Source: Chthoniobacterales bacterium (GTDB lineage: Bacteria; Verrucomicrobiota; Verrucomicrobiia; Chthoniobacterales; UBA10450). From it: 53,380 nucleotides of DNA. This document shows positions 1 through 9,096 of this stretch, piece by piece. Each line of letters opens with the position of its first letter. Position 1 is the stretch's first letter. The position numbers and the translations under genes are program-made. Below the pieces are notes generated by a model. That model saw only the letters and a program-made list of their open reading frames with translations, searched no databases and was not told the DNA's origin. The DNA is taken from assembly GCA_013821455.1 (NCBI GenBank), contig JACDGS010000030.1, positions 1 through 53,380 of the forward strand, read 5' to 3'.

Positions 1-115
1 CGCCTCGCGTGCTGGTTTCGGCGCCTCGCCGAAACGAACTTTTCTTCAGGTACGAAATCGAATCTGGGATAAAAGTTCGCGCTGGCGAGGGCGCCATCGC
101 CAGCACGCGAGGGCG
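1..115. repeat. Complex palindromic intergenic element
   Basis: This stretch can fold into a nested cruciform. The outer arms are CCTCGCGTGCTGG at 3-15 and its perfect complement at 100-112. Inside are a 9-bp hairpin (15-23 with 27-35, loop CCT), a second 9-bp pairing (35-43 with 71-79), and an alternative 8-bp hairpin (81-88 with 97-104). It lies just downstream of the paoC stop codon. It could be a REP/MITE-type repeat or a terminator structure. I noticed no second copy in the window. Confidence 0.6.
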
Positions 116-148
116 CGTGCGCTCCCCGGAGCAAGGTCGGTGTTTCAT

Positions 149-2377
149 TTACATCAACTTATCCGGCGTGATCGGGAGATCGCGCACACGTTTGCCAGTC
201 GCGTGATAGACCGCATTTGCGACCGCGGCCGCCGTGCCGGTGATGCCGATTTCGCCGAGCCCGCGCGCGCCGATTGGATTGAAAGCGAAATCCGGTTCTC
301 CCACGAAATGCACTTCGATCGGCGGAATATCGGCGTTCGTCGGGACGTGGTAGTCGGCGAGGTTCGCCGTGACGGGCATGCCGGTTTTCGGGTCGTAGGC
401 GGTCTCTTCCGTCAAGGCCATGCCGATGCCCATGACGACACCGCCCATGATCTGACTCCGCGCAGTTTTTTCATTCACGATGCGGCCGCCGTTGATCACG
501 CTGACGAAACGCGTCACTTGCACTCGCGGCAGCAGCGGATCGATTTTCACCTCACAGAATTGCGCGCCCCAGGATTGGAAGGCCAATTTCTTGTTCTCTT
601 CCGGCGCTCCCAGTTTGCTCTCCACCGCGATCGCGTCCTTGCCCGCGCGGCGCAGGATGTCGGTATAGCTGTCGGATTTCGCGCTGTCGTTTTTGAAACC
701 GATGCGGCCGGGTACGACCATCGCGATGTCGTCTTTCTTCGCGCCGTGCAGCGAAGATTTGGAATCCGCGATCGCGAGATCGGCGAGCGCGCCGTGGAGG
801 AGAAGCGCAACTTCGTGAATCGCGGTGCCGACTGTGCCGGTGGAGTTGGAACCACCCGCGACTGGGCCAAATGGAAAATCTGATTTGCCGAGCTCGAAGG
901 TGACTTTTTCAAAAGGCACGCCGAGCTGCTCCGAAGAAATCTGGGTGAACGCGGTGTAAGCGCCGGTGCCGAGATCATGGGTCGCGCATTGCACGAGCGC
1001 GCTGCCGTCGGCGCGTAATGTCGCTTTGGCTGCCGCGGACATTTTGTGCGCCGGATACGTGGCGGTCGCCATGCCCCACCCGACAAGCAAATTGCCGTCG
1101 CGCATTTTGCTGTGCATTGCTTCGCGCTTCGACCAGCCAAATTTTTCCGCGCCGAGTTGGTAGGCTTCCTTCAGATGCTTCGCGCTGAAGGGGACGTCCT
1201 TAGTCGGATGATTGTCGGCGTGATTCGTTAGGCGAAGTTGCACCGGGTCCATCTGCAAGAGGTAGGACAATTCGTCGAGCGCGCATTCGAGGGCGAAGGT
1301 CCCGGGGCATTCTCCGGGTGCGCGCATGAAAGTGGGCGTGGCGATGTTGACCGGAAAAACTGTTTCTTCCACCCGGATGGCCGGGCACGCATACATCAGA
1401 CCGGTGGAACGCGCGCCGCAGGATTCGGTGAATTCGGCGACCGGCGAAGTGAGAGTGTCGGAGACGTGGCGGATTGCTTGCAGCTTGCCGTCCGTGGTCG
1501 CGGCCATCGTGAGAGTCTGGCGAGTCGGCGTGCGATGGCCCGTGCCGGTAAACATGAGCTTGCGCGGGAGATGAAATTTCACGGGTGTGCCGGTCGCTTT
1601 GGCCGCCATCGCGGCAAGAAGGACGTGCGGCCACGTCGCGCCTTTGCAACCAAAAGCGCCGCCGACAAACGGGGAGACCACGCGGACGTTTTCCACCTCG
1701 AGATCAAAACTTTCCGCGAGCAGGTTTTGCACGCCTTTGACGAACTGGGTGGCGTCCCAAACATTCAGTTTCTTGTCGCCGTCCCATTGCGCGATCGTGC
1801 CCGACATTTCGATCGGGTTGTGCGTTTCGGTCGGCGTGTAATAAGTCTGCTCCAGCCTAACGAGATCGTGATTCTGCAGCGCCGACTCGACGTCGCCCTT
1901 CGTGAGCTGCACGTGCTCATCGTTGTTTTTCTTTGGTTTCTTCGCCTTGTGTTCGGCGTCCTCCATGTTCAACAACGGCTCTTCCGGCGCGTAGCTGACC
2001 CGGACTAACGATGCTGCATAGCGCGCCTGCTCGATCGTGCGCGCGACGACCAGAGCGACGTACTGCCCCGCGTAGTAAACTTCGTCGTCGCTCAGGGGAT
2101 TGCGCTGTTCGCCGGGAATTCCTTTCATCATGCCGCCGGAAGCTTTCTTGATTTTAGGCGCATTCTCGTGGGTCAGAATTTTCAAAACGCCGGGCGCGGC
2201 CTGGGCCGCTTTGCTGTCGATCGCGGTGATTTTTCCCTTGGCGATGTTGCTCTCCACCGGCCAGGCGTAGCTGCACTGCGGGACGACGAATTCGACCGCG
2301 TACTTGGCGCGGCCGGTGACTTTGAGCGGGCCGTCGACGCGGCTGCGCGCGGGACCGAGAATGTTAGTGGTTGCCAT
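149..2377 (-). CDS. paoC: Aldehyde oxidoreductase, molybdopterin-binding subunit (PaoC-like)
   Basis: This is the large catalytic subunit of a xanthine-dehydrogenase-family aldehyde oxidoreductase, which hydroxylates aldehydes to acids at a molybdenum cofactor. The 742-residue length matches E. coli PaoC (about 732). The N-terminus has the family's opening (SRVDGPLKVTGRAKYAVEF). A glycine-rich FVGGAFGCKG stretch and the C-terminal GARGLGEIGITGTAAAVANA stretch carry cofactor-binding elements and the expected catalytic Glu (GLGE). The start ATG is at 2377, five bases after the paoB stop (2383), and the order paoA-paoB-paoC matches the known operon. No XdhC/PaoD-type maturation gene is visible; it may lie left of the window. 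Aldehyde specificity is inferred from subunit architecture and not from substrate residues. Confidence 0.9.
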   Translation of the reverse strand: MATTNILGPARSRVDGPLKVTGRAKYAVEFVVPQCSYAWPVESNIAKGKITAIDSKAAQAAPGVLKILTHENAPKIKKASGGMMKGIPGEQRNPLSDDEVYYAGQYVALVVARTIEQARYAASLVRVSYAPEEPLLNMEDAEHKAKKPKKNNDEHVQLTKGDVESALQNHDLVRLEQTYYTPTETHNPIEMSGTIAQWDGDKKLNVWDATQFVKGVQNLLAESFDLEVENVRVVSPFVGGAFGCKGATWPHVLLAAMAAKATGTPVKFHLPRKLMFTGTGHRTPTRQTLTMAATTDGKLQAIRHVSDTLTSPVAEFTESCGARSTGLMYACPAIRVEETVFPVNIATPTFMRAPGECPGTFALECALDELSYLLQMDPVQLRLTNHADNHPTKDVPFSAKHLKEAYQLGAEKFGWSKREAMHSKMRDGNLLVGWGMATATYPAHKMSAAAKATLRADGSALVQCATHDLGTGAYTAFTQISSEQLGVPFEKVTFELGKSDFPFGPVAGGSNSTGTVGTAIHEVALLLHGALADLAIADSKSSLHGAKKDDIAMVVPGRIGFKNDSAKSDSYTDILRRAGKDAIAVESKLGAPEENKKLAFQSWGAQFCEVKIDPLLPRVQVTRFVSVINGGRIVNEKTARSQIMGGVVMGIGMALTEETAYDPKTGMPVTANLADYHVPTNADIPPIEVHFVGEPDFAFNPIGARGLGEIGITGTAAAVANAVYHATGKRVRDLPITPDKLM

Positions 2378-2382
2378 AATCG

Positions 2383-3375
2383 TTAGGCCAGCGAAGCGAC
2401 GGTGGTGAGGGCCTGGACGAGGGCGCGTTTCGCCAGCCCGATTTTAAAGGAGTTGTATTTATAACCTTTGGCTCCAGCGAGCTCGGCGTCCGCCGCAGCT
2501 TGAAACGCCTGTTCGTTAGGCTCTTTTCCGGAGAGGGCCTGTTCCGCTTTGCTCGCGCGCCACGGTTTGTGAGCGACGCCGCCGAGCGCGACGCGCGCTG
2601 ATTTTATTTTTCCGCCCTCGAGCTCCAGCGCCGCGGCGACGCTGACCAGCGCGAAAGCGTAACTCGCGCGATCGCGCACTTTCAAATAATGCGAGCGCGT
2701 GGCGAACGGGATCGGCGGCAAATCAACCGCCGTGATAAGTGCGTTAGGCTGAAGGTTCGTCTCAACGTTTGGCGTGTCGCCAGGCAGACGATGAAAATCC
2801 GCAAACGGAATGGTGCGTTCGCCTTTCGGACCCTGCACGCGCACGACCGCCTCGAGCGCGGCCATCGCAACGCACATATCGCTCGGGTGCGTGGCGATGC
2901 ATTGCTCGCTCTGCCCGAGGATGGCGTGGACGCGGTTGTAGCCTTCCAGCGCGCCGCAGCCGCTGCCCGGATCGCGCTTGTTGCACATCGGAAACGCCGG
3001 GTCGTAAAAATAATAACAGCGCGTGCGCTGGAGAAGATTGCCGCCGGTGGTGGCGAGGTTGCGTAGTTGCGGGCTCGCGCCGGAGAGGAGGGCTTCGCTC
3101 AAAACCGGGTAGCGCGATTTGATGAGCTCGTGCTCGGCCAGATCGCTGTTGCGCACGAGCGCGCCAATGCGAACGCCGCCATTGTTAGGCAACTCCTCCA
3201 CTTTCGTGAGGTCGAGGCGATTGATGTCAATCAGCGCCGAAGGATGCTCGACCCCCATCTTCATGAGGTCGATCAAGTTTGTCCCGCCGCCGAGAAACTT
3301 GGCCTGCGCGGTCGCGGCGACTCCACTCACCGCCGCTTGCGCATCGTTCGCGCGAGAATAGGTAAACGGGTTCAT
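2383..3375 (-). CDS. paoB: Aldehyde oxidoreductase, FAD-binding subunit with 4Fe-4S insertion (PaoB-like)
   Basis: This is the medium, FAD-binding subunit, which passes electrons from the iron-sulfur subunit. At 330 residues it matches PaoB. The N-terminus has the FAD-binding signature [21 protein letters not shown], followed by the [15 protein letters not shown] segment. A cysteine-rich insertion ([22 protein letters not shown], residues roughly 120-145) is the kind that carries an extra [4Fe-4S] cluster in PaoB and 4-hydroxybenzoyl-CoA reductase. Its start overlaps the paoA stop by four bases (ATGA), so the two are translationally coupled. The stop codon TAA (2383-2385) is supplied by a copy of the repeated 9-mer (GCC TAA CGA) that also fills the gap before paoC. 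Confidence 0.9.
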   Translation of the reverse strand: MNPFTYSRANDAQAAVSGVAATAQAKFLGGGTNLIDLMKMGVEHPSALIDINRLDLTKVEELPNNGGVRIGALVRNSDLAEHELIKSRYPVLSEALLSGASPQLRNLATTGGNLLQRTRCYYFYDPAFPMCNKRDPGSGCGALEGYNRVHAILGQSEQCIATHPSDMCVAMAALEAVVRVQGPKGERTIPFADFHRLPGDTPNVETNLQPNALITAVDLPPIPFATRSHYLKVRDRASYAFALVSVAAALELEGGKIKSARVALGGVAHKPWRASKAEQALSGKEPNEQAFQAAADAELAGAKGYKYNSFKIGLAKRALVQALTTVASLA

Positions 3376-4058
3376 GATTTTTGCGACGCTCCCATTTTAT
3401 CGCGCCCTTCTTTGACGGCTTCGACGATGTTCGGATACGCGCCGCAGCGGCAAAGGTTGCCGCTCATGAATTCGCGAATTTGCGCGTCGTCGCCGGCATG
3501 ACCTTCCTGCACGCAGGCGACTGCGGAACAAATCTGCCCCGGCGTGCAATAGCCACACTGAAAACCATCGTGCTCGACAAACGCAGCCTGCATGGGATGC
3601 AGCTCGGCGCCTTGCGCGAGCCCTTCGATCGTCGTGATCTCTTCACCATCATGCACGACCGCGAGGGTCAGGCAGGAATTTACCCGGCGGCCATTGAGCA
3701 ACACCGTGCAGGCGCCGCATTGACCATGATCGCAGCCTTTTTTCGAGCCGGTGAGGTGAAGATTTTCGCGGAGCAAATCCAGAACCGTAGTGCGCGGATC
3801 AACTCGGAGAGGATAATCTTGGCCGTTGATTTTCAGATGGACATCTACCAATAGCTGCTGGCCCATGGTCACGGGGCTCGCTGCACCTTGCGCGGAGGAA
3901 AAATTCATCAGGCTCGGACCTAGCGTGAGCGCGGCGCTTGTGCCAGCGACTTTTTTCAAAAAGCGGCGCCGCGTTTCCGGATTGCCGAAGGTGAGCAACT
4001 CATCGAGCGGGTCACCGGGGTTGTCCGGCTGGTTTAGCGAATTAAATGGATCGGCCAT
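3372..4058 (-). CDS. paoA: Aldehyde oxidoreductase, [2Fe-2S] subunit with Tat signal (PaoA-like)
   Basis: This is the small iron-sulfur subunit of the periplasmic aldehyde oxidoreductase. At 228 residues it matches PaoA (229). A twin-arginine signal ([20 protein letters not shown], residues about 30-50) predicts export of the folded complex by Tat. The first [2Fe-2S] site is the plant-ferredoxin-like [16 protein letters not shown] with a following Cys. The second is [11 protein letters not shown] followed by [11 protein letters not shown]. It is the first gene of the operon, about 100 bp downstream of the tRNA-Gly on the same strand, so it may be transcribed with or just after the tRNA. The start ATG at 4058 precedes a hydrophilic leader before the Arg-Arg pair, as in PaoA. 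Confidence 0.92.
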   Translation of the reverse strand: MADPFNSLNQPDNPGDPLDELLTFGNPETRRRFLKKVAGTSAALTLGPSLMNFSSAQGAASPVTMGQQLLVDVHLKINGQDYPLRVDPRTTVLDLLRENLHLTGSKKGCDHGQCGACTVLLNGRRVNSCLTLAVVHDGEEITTIEGLAQGAELHPMQAAFVEHDGFQCGYCTPGQICSAVACVQEGHAGDDAQIREFMSGNLCRCGAYPNIVEAVKEGRDKMGASQKS

Positions 4059-4156
4059 TAATGCAAATTCGCGTCCGGGCTGCCCGGAGGATTGGTCGAA
4101 TTTCCTGCCGCCGGAGCGAACATAGGTCGCCCAATGGGCAGGTAGGGAAACAAGTG

Positions 4157-4227
4157 AGCGGGTGAGGGGAATCGAACCCCCGTATGCAGCTTGGGAAGCT
4201 GCCGTTCTGCCATTGAACTACACCCGC
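4157..4227 (-). tRNA. tRNA-Gly (anticodon CCC)
   Basis: The minus strand folds as a cloverleaf: acceptor GCGGGTG with CACCCGC, D arm GTTC/GAAC, anticodon stem GCAGC/GCTGC with loop TTCCCAA, and a T arm GGGGT/CCCTC with loop TCGATTC. The loop gives anticodon CCC, reading GGG glycine codons. The length is 71 nt including the discriminator T, and the 3' CCA is not encoded. Confidence 0.95.
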
Positions 4228-4414
4228 GTCTGCGACCGGGACGAACTTTCAGTGAAGGACTGGGACTTACAACCGTAAATTTCGAGAGAACAGAATCGGC
4301 TGCCCGCGACGATCTCGGAAAGTAGGATGGCTCGCGTTGAGAAGAATGACGAAGGGTTTTGGCTGGATTGTCTTTGTTTTTCACATTATGCCTCGTGGAC
4401 CACATAACGTTGTC

Positions 4415-6601
4415 ATGAAATCATTGTCTCCTTCCCAGCTTCTCTTTGTCGCGCCCCTTCTACTCTTAGTTAACCTCGCGGGCGCGCAGCCTTCGGATAA
4501 GTCTGAGGTCGCGGCGCGGCAAACCGTAGCAATCGAGCGCGCGGCGAAGATTGGCGAAGGCACGATGCTCTTTGTTCCGCAAGGGTATAAGCCAGCGAAG
4601 ACGCCGTCACTGGCCTTCGCGACTGCGCCAAAGGAAGAAGGCGAAGTGCCTAACGAGTGGGGGTTGCGGCCGGAGTTCTTCCAGGACAATGGGAAGGCTG
4701 GTGCGTCACTCACTATTCCAATGGGGACGAGTCTCTACGGTACGGGCGAGCAGACGGGACCGCTGCTGCGCAATGGTAAGTCAGTCTTACTTTGGAATAC
4801 GGATAGTTATGGCTACGGAGACTTAAAGGCAGACCGGCTTTATCAGTCCCACCCATGGGTGTTGGGTGTGAGGCCGGATGGCACTGCGTTTGGTGTCCTC
4901 TTTGATAGCACTTGGAAAGCTACTCTTACCACGGATGCGAATAGGATTTCCTTCGTTAGTGAAGGAGCTGCTTTCCGCGTGGCAGTCATTGATCGCGCTT
5001 CACCGCTCGCAGTGATGCGTGGCCTGGCGGATTTGACTGGCAAAATGCCGTTGCCGCCCGAGTGGGCGCTGGGCTTTCATCAATGCCGCTACTCCTATTA
5101 CCCGGATGCGAAGGTACGAGAGATAGCGAGTGAATTTCGTAAGCGTCACTTACCGTGCGATGTCATCTGGCTCGATATCCACTACATGGATGGCTACCGC
5201 ATTTTTACCTTCGATCCGAAACGTTTTCCCGATCCGAAATCGACTAACGACTACTTGCACAAAAATGGCTTCCACTCCGTCTGGATGATCGATCCGGGAG
5301 TGAAGAAAGATACGAGTTACCCAGTCTATCAAAGTGGGACTAGCAAAGACCTATGGGTGCAAACAAAGGACGGCAAGCCCTATGTTGGCAAAGTCTGGCC
5401 CGGCGAGTGCGTCTTCCCCGATTTCACCATGCCAGTAACGCGCCAATGGTGGTCGGGACTTTATAGGAACTATCTCGCCAAGGGTGTGGATGGTGTCTGG
5501 AACGATATGAACGAGCCAGCGATCTTCGAGGTTGAAAGCAGGACGATGCCGGAAGATAACCAGCATCGCGGCGGCGGTGACTTACCTCCCGGCCCGCACT
5601 TACTCTATCATAACACCTACGGCATGCTCATGACCTCCGCGACGCGTGAAGGTCTCCTGCAAGCACATCCGGATAGGCGGCCCTTTGTCCTGACACGAGC
5701 TAACTATCTCGGCGGTCAACGCTACGCCGCGACCTGGACGGGCGATAACAAAGCCGACATGCCCTACCTGCAAATGTCGATTCCGATGTCGCTCAATCTT
5801 AGTCTTTCCGGACAGCCTTTGAATGGTCCGGACCTGGGCGGTTACTCCGGTGCCGTTACGCCTGAGTTATACGGCAAGTGGATTTCGCTGGCGCCCTTCT
5901 TTCCCTTCGCGCGCGCGCATACAGATAATACTAACCCGCCGCGCGAGCCCTGGACTCAAGGTCCCGAGATGGAGAAAGTCGCTCGCACCGCGCTGGAACG
6001 ACGCTATCGGCTAATGCCTTACCTTTACACTCGCGCCTATGTCGCCTCGATCCAAGGCGATCCTATCATGCAGCCACTCTTCTTCGCGGATGTAAAAGAT
6101 CCCGATCTGCGCGCGGAGGAAGGTAGCTTTCTTTTTGGGCCAGACTTACTCGTAACTCCGAGTTGGATCGAGTCTCCGAAGTTACCTAAAGCTATCTGGC
6201 GCGACGTCTCGCTCATTGATCCCAAGCGCGAGAAGGATGGCTATCAAGCAAAAGTGAAGATCCGCGGTGGCGCCATCGTCCCGCTCGGAAAAGTCATCCA
6301 AAATACTAACGAGAAATCGCTTGACCCGCTAACTCTCCTGGTCTGCCTGGATGCAAGTGGGAAAGCCAGTGGCGAGCTCTATGAGGATGTGGGCGATGGC
6401 TATGAATACGTAAAGGGCGACTATGCCTTTACTCACTACGAAGCGACCGGCCAGGGAGACGCAGTTATAGTAAAAATGACCAGTCGCGTCGGGCAGCTAA
6501 AGGTTCCTAACCGCCAAATCCACGTAGAGGTAGTGACCGAACAAGGAGTTCGACAAGGAACTGGCGCGGAATCGGAACCAATCCGCGTCCCTAGCAAGTA
6601 A
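4415..6601 (+). CDS. Secreted GH31 alpha-glucosidase-like glycoside hydrolase
   Basis: This is a family GH31 retaining alpha-glycosidase, probably acting on alpha-glucan oligosaccharides in the periplasm or outside the cell. The reading frame opens at 4337, but I place the start at 4415 because a signal peptide begins there (MKSLSPSQLLFVAPLLLL, cleavage after LAGA), giving 728 residues. The nucleophile motif is VWNDMNEPAIF (Asp about residue 364), and the acid/base region is ATWTGDNKADM (Asp about 444). The N-terminal beta-sandwich precedes the barrel (SYGYGDLKADRLYQSHP). It stands alone on its strand between the tRNA and a convergent pseudopilin gene. No Shine-Dalgarno is visible. Linkage specificity cannot be read; the nearby GH13 enzyme and SusE/F-like protein suggest starch or glycogen. 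Confidence 0.9.
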   Translation: MKSLSPSQLLFVAPLLLLVNLAGAQPSDKSEVAARQTVAIERAAKIGEGTMLFVPQGYKPAKTPSLAFATAPKEEGEVPNEWGLRPEFFQDNGKAGASLTIPMGTSLYGTGEQTGPLLRNGKSVLLWNTDSYGYGDLKADRLYQSHPWVLGVRPDGTAFGVLFDSTWKATLTTDANRISFVSEGAAFRVAVIDRASPLAVMRGLADLTGKMPLPPEWALGFHQCRYSYYPDAKVREIASEFRKRHLPCDVIWLDIHYMDGYRIFTFDPKRFPDPKSTNDYLHKNGFHSVWMIDPGVKKDTSYPVYQSGTSKDLWVQTKDGKPYVGKVWPGECVFPDFTMPVTRQWWSGLYRNYLAKGVDGVWNDMNEPAIFEVESRTMPEDNQHRGGGDLPPGPHLLYHNTYGMLMTSATREGLLQAHPDRRPFVLTRANYLGGQRYAATWTGDNKADMPYLQMSIPMSLNLSLSGQPLNGPDLGGYSGAVTPELYGKWISLAPFFPFARAHTDNTNPPREPWTQGPEMEKVARTALERRYRLMPYLYTRAYVASIQGDPIMQPLFFADVKDPDLRAEEGSFLFGPDLLVTPSWIESPKLPKAIWRDVSLIDPKREKDGYQAKVKIRGGAIVPLGKVIQNTNEKSLDPLTLLVCLDASGKASGELYEDVGDGYEYVKGDYAFTHYEATGQGDAVIVKMTSRVGQLKVPNRQIHVEVVTEQGVRQGTGAESEPIRVPSK

Positions 6602-6636
6602 GGAGTTAGTCCCCGTTATACTCAGGCGATTGCTTT

Positions 6637-6663
6637 TCCTGGCTGCGACTCTTACTGCCAGGA
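6637..6663. terminator. Possible hairpin between convergent genes
   Basis: TCCTGGC (6637-6643) pairs perfectly with GCCAGGA (6657-6663) across a 13-nt loop, between the end of the GH31 gene and the end of the pseudopilin gene. It overlaps the last codons of the pseudopilin gene and has no clear T-tract, so its role as a terminator is weakly supported. Confidence 0.3.
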
Positions 6664-7275
6664 GATAAGGTCGTCGTCAGAATCGGTGGAGGTTTTGGCT
6701 CCGCTGCCGCCTTTGTTGTCGGGCCCGAATGACCACGCGATACATCCACTCCCGATGGGGTTGAAACCGGCGCCTGTCGATGCGGTGTAGGGATTTTGTA
6801 TCGCGTTATCGTAGTCGGCGTCGATTCTTACGATATAAGTCTTGCCCCAGGGATCGTAGGGCTGGCCGTCCATGCCAATGCCGTTGCGCGGTTGAGAAAA
6901 ATCCTTCGCGATCGGCCATTGCACAAATTGAATCCGCTTAGGGTTTAAGTTGTTGACGCCGGCGGGATCATCGCGGGCTTGACTGTCCGCGCGGAGGACG
7001 TCCATAAGCAGCGAAGTCTTGGGGTCGCTTTCACCAAAGGTGGCGTCGGGTGTGGGGTCCGAACTGAGGATCGGATACTTCCCGTACTCGGTATAATAGG
7101 CGTTTATCCCGTTTACGAGCTGAGTGAGGTCGTTTTTCGCCTGCGTGCGTTTCGCTTGGGTTTGCACGCCCTTGAAGGCGGGAAAAAGAAGCCCCATGAG
7201 GATGGCGATGATCGTGATGACGACCAGCAGCTCGATCAGGGTAAAGGCTCTCGCGCGACGATTAAGATTCGACAT
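6652..7275 (-). CDS. Prepilin-type pseudopilin (GspG-like)
   Basis: This is a type II secretion/type IV pilus-like pseudopilin with an N-terminal prepilin peptidase site. The reading frame is open from 7326, but the start at 7275 (MSNLNRRARAFTLIEL) gives the usual short basic leader and a 207-residue protein. The cleavage site is RARA|FTLIE, with Ala at -1 where Gly is more usual, followed by the hydrophobic LLVVITIIAILMGLLFPAF helix. The rest resembles GspG-type proteins (NDLTQLVNGINAYYTEYGKYP). Verrucomicrobia and Planctomycetes carry many such proteins. It is a single gene on its strand; no secretion ATPase or secretin is nearby. Whether it belongs to type II secretion or a DNA-uptake pilus cannot be told. 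Confidence 0.85.
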   Translation of the reverse strand: MSNLNRRARAFTLIELLVVITIIAILMGLLFPAFKGVQTQAKRTQAKNDLTQLVNGINAYYTEYGKYPILSSDPTPDATFGESDPKTSLLMDVLRADSQARDDPAGVNNLNPKRIQFVQWPIAKDFSQPRNGIGMDGQPYDPWGKTYIVRIDADYDNAIQNPYTASTGAGFNPIGSGCIAWSFGPDNKGGSGAKTSTDSDDDLISWQ

Positions 7276-7458
7276 AGAATTTTCGCCTGTCCGCCGGAGG
7301 CTAGCACGCGCTGCAAAATTGCGCATTTATTTTTTTCCGGCAAAAGAGGCTGCTGCTCGACGCCTCGCTAACGCACTCAAACTGAGAGGTCCCTCAATTT
7401 CCAACGACTGGCGCGAAATATCGGGATGAAAAAATATGCAATTCTTTGTGAAATTCTC

Positions 7459-7489
7459 TTGACGAACTGGAGCCAAAACGCATTTATAG
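7459..7489 (+). promoter_or_regulatory. Candidate sigma-70-type promoter for the PEP-CTERM gene
   Basis: TTGACG at 7459-7464 and TTTATA/TTATAG at 7483-7489 are separated by 18-19 bases, and the ATG lies about 32 bases downstream at 7521. The surrounding 7,320-7,520 stretch is AT-rich relative to the genes. No clear Shine-Dalgarno precedes the ATG (AAAACCAAATG). Confidence 0.45.
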
Positions 7490-7520
7490 CATCCGGGTCA
7501 AAAATAAAATTCAAAACCAA

Positions 7521-8258
7521 ATGAAAAAATTAGCATTAAGTCTGATCGCACTAGCAATGGGAACGGCGGGCGCGTTCGCGCAGACCTTTCCCGGAAATGG
7601 CGCTACCGGGTTTGGAGATCAAATCGGTAGCGGAACGCTGACGGCTTCGGTATCGGGCGGCACGGTTACCTTCACCCTCACGGCCGGCCCCAGTGGGCTG
7701 GGAAATGATCTTGCTCTCTATATAGATTCGACGGCCGGTGGTTTCTCCGATACGTCGACGTTTACCGATACGGCCGACGGGGGGCGCCGGACTTTATCCG
7801 GAAAGGGAGCCACCACTGGACAAAGCGTCGTGACTTTCGCGCCGGGATTCACGGCCGATTTCGGGATTGATCTTACCGCGAGCTCCGCAAATTTATTTGC
7901 GCTAAATACCGGCTCATTCATTTTTACTCTCGGCGCTAATTTCGTCAGCACGGTGGGGAATGTGACCACTTTTACTTTGAGTTTAGCCAGCATCGGCAAC
8001 CCGATAACGTCATTCGGCTTGGTTGGGAATATCGTTAACCCCAACGATAACGCTGGCGGTAACAACAATGACCTTTTTCGTTCCAATGAAACCTTTGGTA
8101 CGAGCACGACCAATCCGCCCTTAACGAATCCCGGGAATAACGGGACGCTTACCTTTAGTAGCTTCGATATTGTCGTCGTTCCTGAGCCTTCTACGTGGAT
8201 GATGATGCTCGGTGGCTTGGGGATGTTGGTTCTCCTGCGCCGCCGGCGAACAGCGTAA
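7521..8258 (+). CDS. PEP-CTERM sorting-domain protein
   Basis: This is a 245-residue exported protein. It has an N-terminal signal peptide (MKKLALSLIALAMGTAGAFA) and a C-terminal sorting signal: VPEPSTW, a hydrophobic helix (MMMLGGLGMLVLL) and a basic tail (RRRRTA). PEP-CTERM signals are processed by exosortase and such proteins are usually linked to exopolysaccharide or surface assembly. The middle is rich in Thr, Ser, Gly and Asn (for example NPNDNAGGNNNDLF), typical of low-complexity surface proteins with no recognisable enzyme fold. It is monocistronic, with a candidate promoter before it and a good terminator after it. No exosortase gene is in the window. Confidence 0.9.
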   Translation: MKKLALSLIALAMGTAGAFAQTFPGNGATGFGDQIGSGTLTASVSGGTVTFTLTAGPSGLGNDLALYIDSTAGGFSDTSTFTDTADGGRRTLSGKGATTGQSVVTFAPGFTADFGIDLTASSANLFALNTGSFIFTLGANFVSTVGNVTTFTLSLASIGNPITSFGLVGNIVNPNDNAGGNNNDLFRSNETFGTSTTNPPLTNPGNNGTLTFSSFDIVVVPEPSTWMMMLGGLGMLVLLRRRRTA

Positions 8259-8280
8259 GTCATCTTCTTGAAGCTTATTG

Positions 8281-8313
8281 AAAAGCCCTTCGGTGAAAGC
8301 CGAGGGGCTTTTC
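8281..8313 (+). terminator. Rho-independent-type terminator after the PEP-CTERM gene
   Basis: AAAAGCCCTTCGG (8281-8293) pairs with CCGAGGGGCTTTT (8300-8312), one mismatch, around a short loop. The stem ends in TTTT followed by C. It sits 22 bases after the PEP-CTERM stop codon and before the next start at 8365. Confidence 0.8.
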
Positions 8314-8364
8314 TGCTTTCCGGTTCCTTCTTGAGTTTTACCTTCGGTTAGTTAGAAAATCTCT

Positions 8365-9096
8365 ATGCACAAAATAATGCGCGTCACACTTGGAGTGTCA
8401 GCAGTCTTCCTGGTTACTTCTGCGTCTACTGTCTTGTCTGATCCTACTCCTGCGCCTTCAGCGTCACCGACCGAGAGTGCCACGACGGATGCGCTCTACG
8501 TGCCCGGTGCCTATCAGGATTGGAAGCCTGCGAGTGCGCCGACGATTAAACAGGTCTCGGATAAGCCCGGGATGTTCGAAGGCTATGTCAATTTCACCGG
8601 GGAGGGCGAGCGACCCTTCAAATTCACGAATGCCCCTGACTGGGTCCACACCAACTACGGCAACGCCGGCGATGGCAAATTCAACACTGATGGTCAGGCG
8701 GGCGGTCTTACTGCTCCAGGGCCGGGCTACTACGAGCTAACCGCCGATCTGAACAAGAATACCTGGACTGCTACTAAGACCGATTGGTCGATAGTCGGCG
8801 ACGCCACGCCCGGCGGCTGGGATAATGACACTAAGATGACCTACGATCCGGAAAAGCAGGTCTGGACGGTCGTAGTCGCCATGAAGCAGGCGGGTGCGTT
8901 TAAGTTCCGCGCTAATGGCGCTTGGAAAATCGATTTTGGCGTCGATAACTCCAATAACCTGCAGTATGCGGATAACCCATTCTTTACTTACAACCCTAAC
9001 CTAAAAGGGTTGACGGTGCCGGCGGATGGCTCTTATACGATCACGCTGGATTTGCATAACTCGGGTAACTACACCTACAGCGTGGTGCAGAATTGA
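8365..9096 (+). CDS. SusE/SusF-like starch-binding secreted protein
   Basis: This is a 243-residue exported protein with a signal peptide (residues 1 to about 25) and a Pro/Ser/Thr linker (DPTPAPSASPTESATT). Two related beta-sandwich-like units follow: one starting LYVPGAYQDWKP with PFKFTNAPDW, and a second starting WSIVGDATPGGWDNDTKM with FKFRANGAWKIDFG. This layout resembles the tandem starch-binding modules of Bacteroidetes SusE/SusF. There is no lipobox Cys, so it may be periplasmic and not lipid-anchored. It overlaps the start of the downstream GH13 lipoprotein gene, which supports a shared role in alpha-glucan binding and breakdown. SusC and SusD are absent. The binding function is inferred from the family resemblance. 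Confidence 0.75.
   Translation: MHKIMRVTLGVSAVFLVTSASTVLSDPTPAPSASPTESATTDALYVPGAYQDWKPASAPTIKQVSDKPGMFEGYVNFTGEGERPFKFTNAPDWVHTNYGNAGDGKFNTDGQAGGLTAPGPGYYELTADLNKNTWTATKTDWSIVGDATPGGWDNDTKMTYDPEKQVWTVVVAMKQAGAFKFRANGAWKIDFGVDNSNNLQYADNPFFTYNPNLKGLTVPADGSYTITLDLHNSGNYTYSVVQN

Noticed and set aside
140-883. Long plus-strand open frame opposite paoC
   Set aside because: It is antisense to a gene with clear XDH-family motifs; composition reflects high-GC shadowing. No homology recognised.
4058-4405. Minus-strand open frame of 115 codons across the tRNA
   Set aside because: It spans the tRNA-Gly and its flanks. No protein motif, and the tRNA explains the sequence.
4337-4414. N-terminal extension of the GH31 protein
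   Set aside because: The signal peptide begins at 4415, and the extension would bury it behind 26 extra residues.
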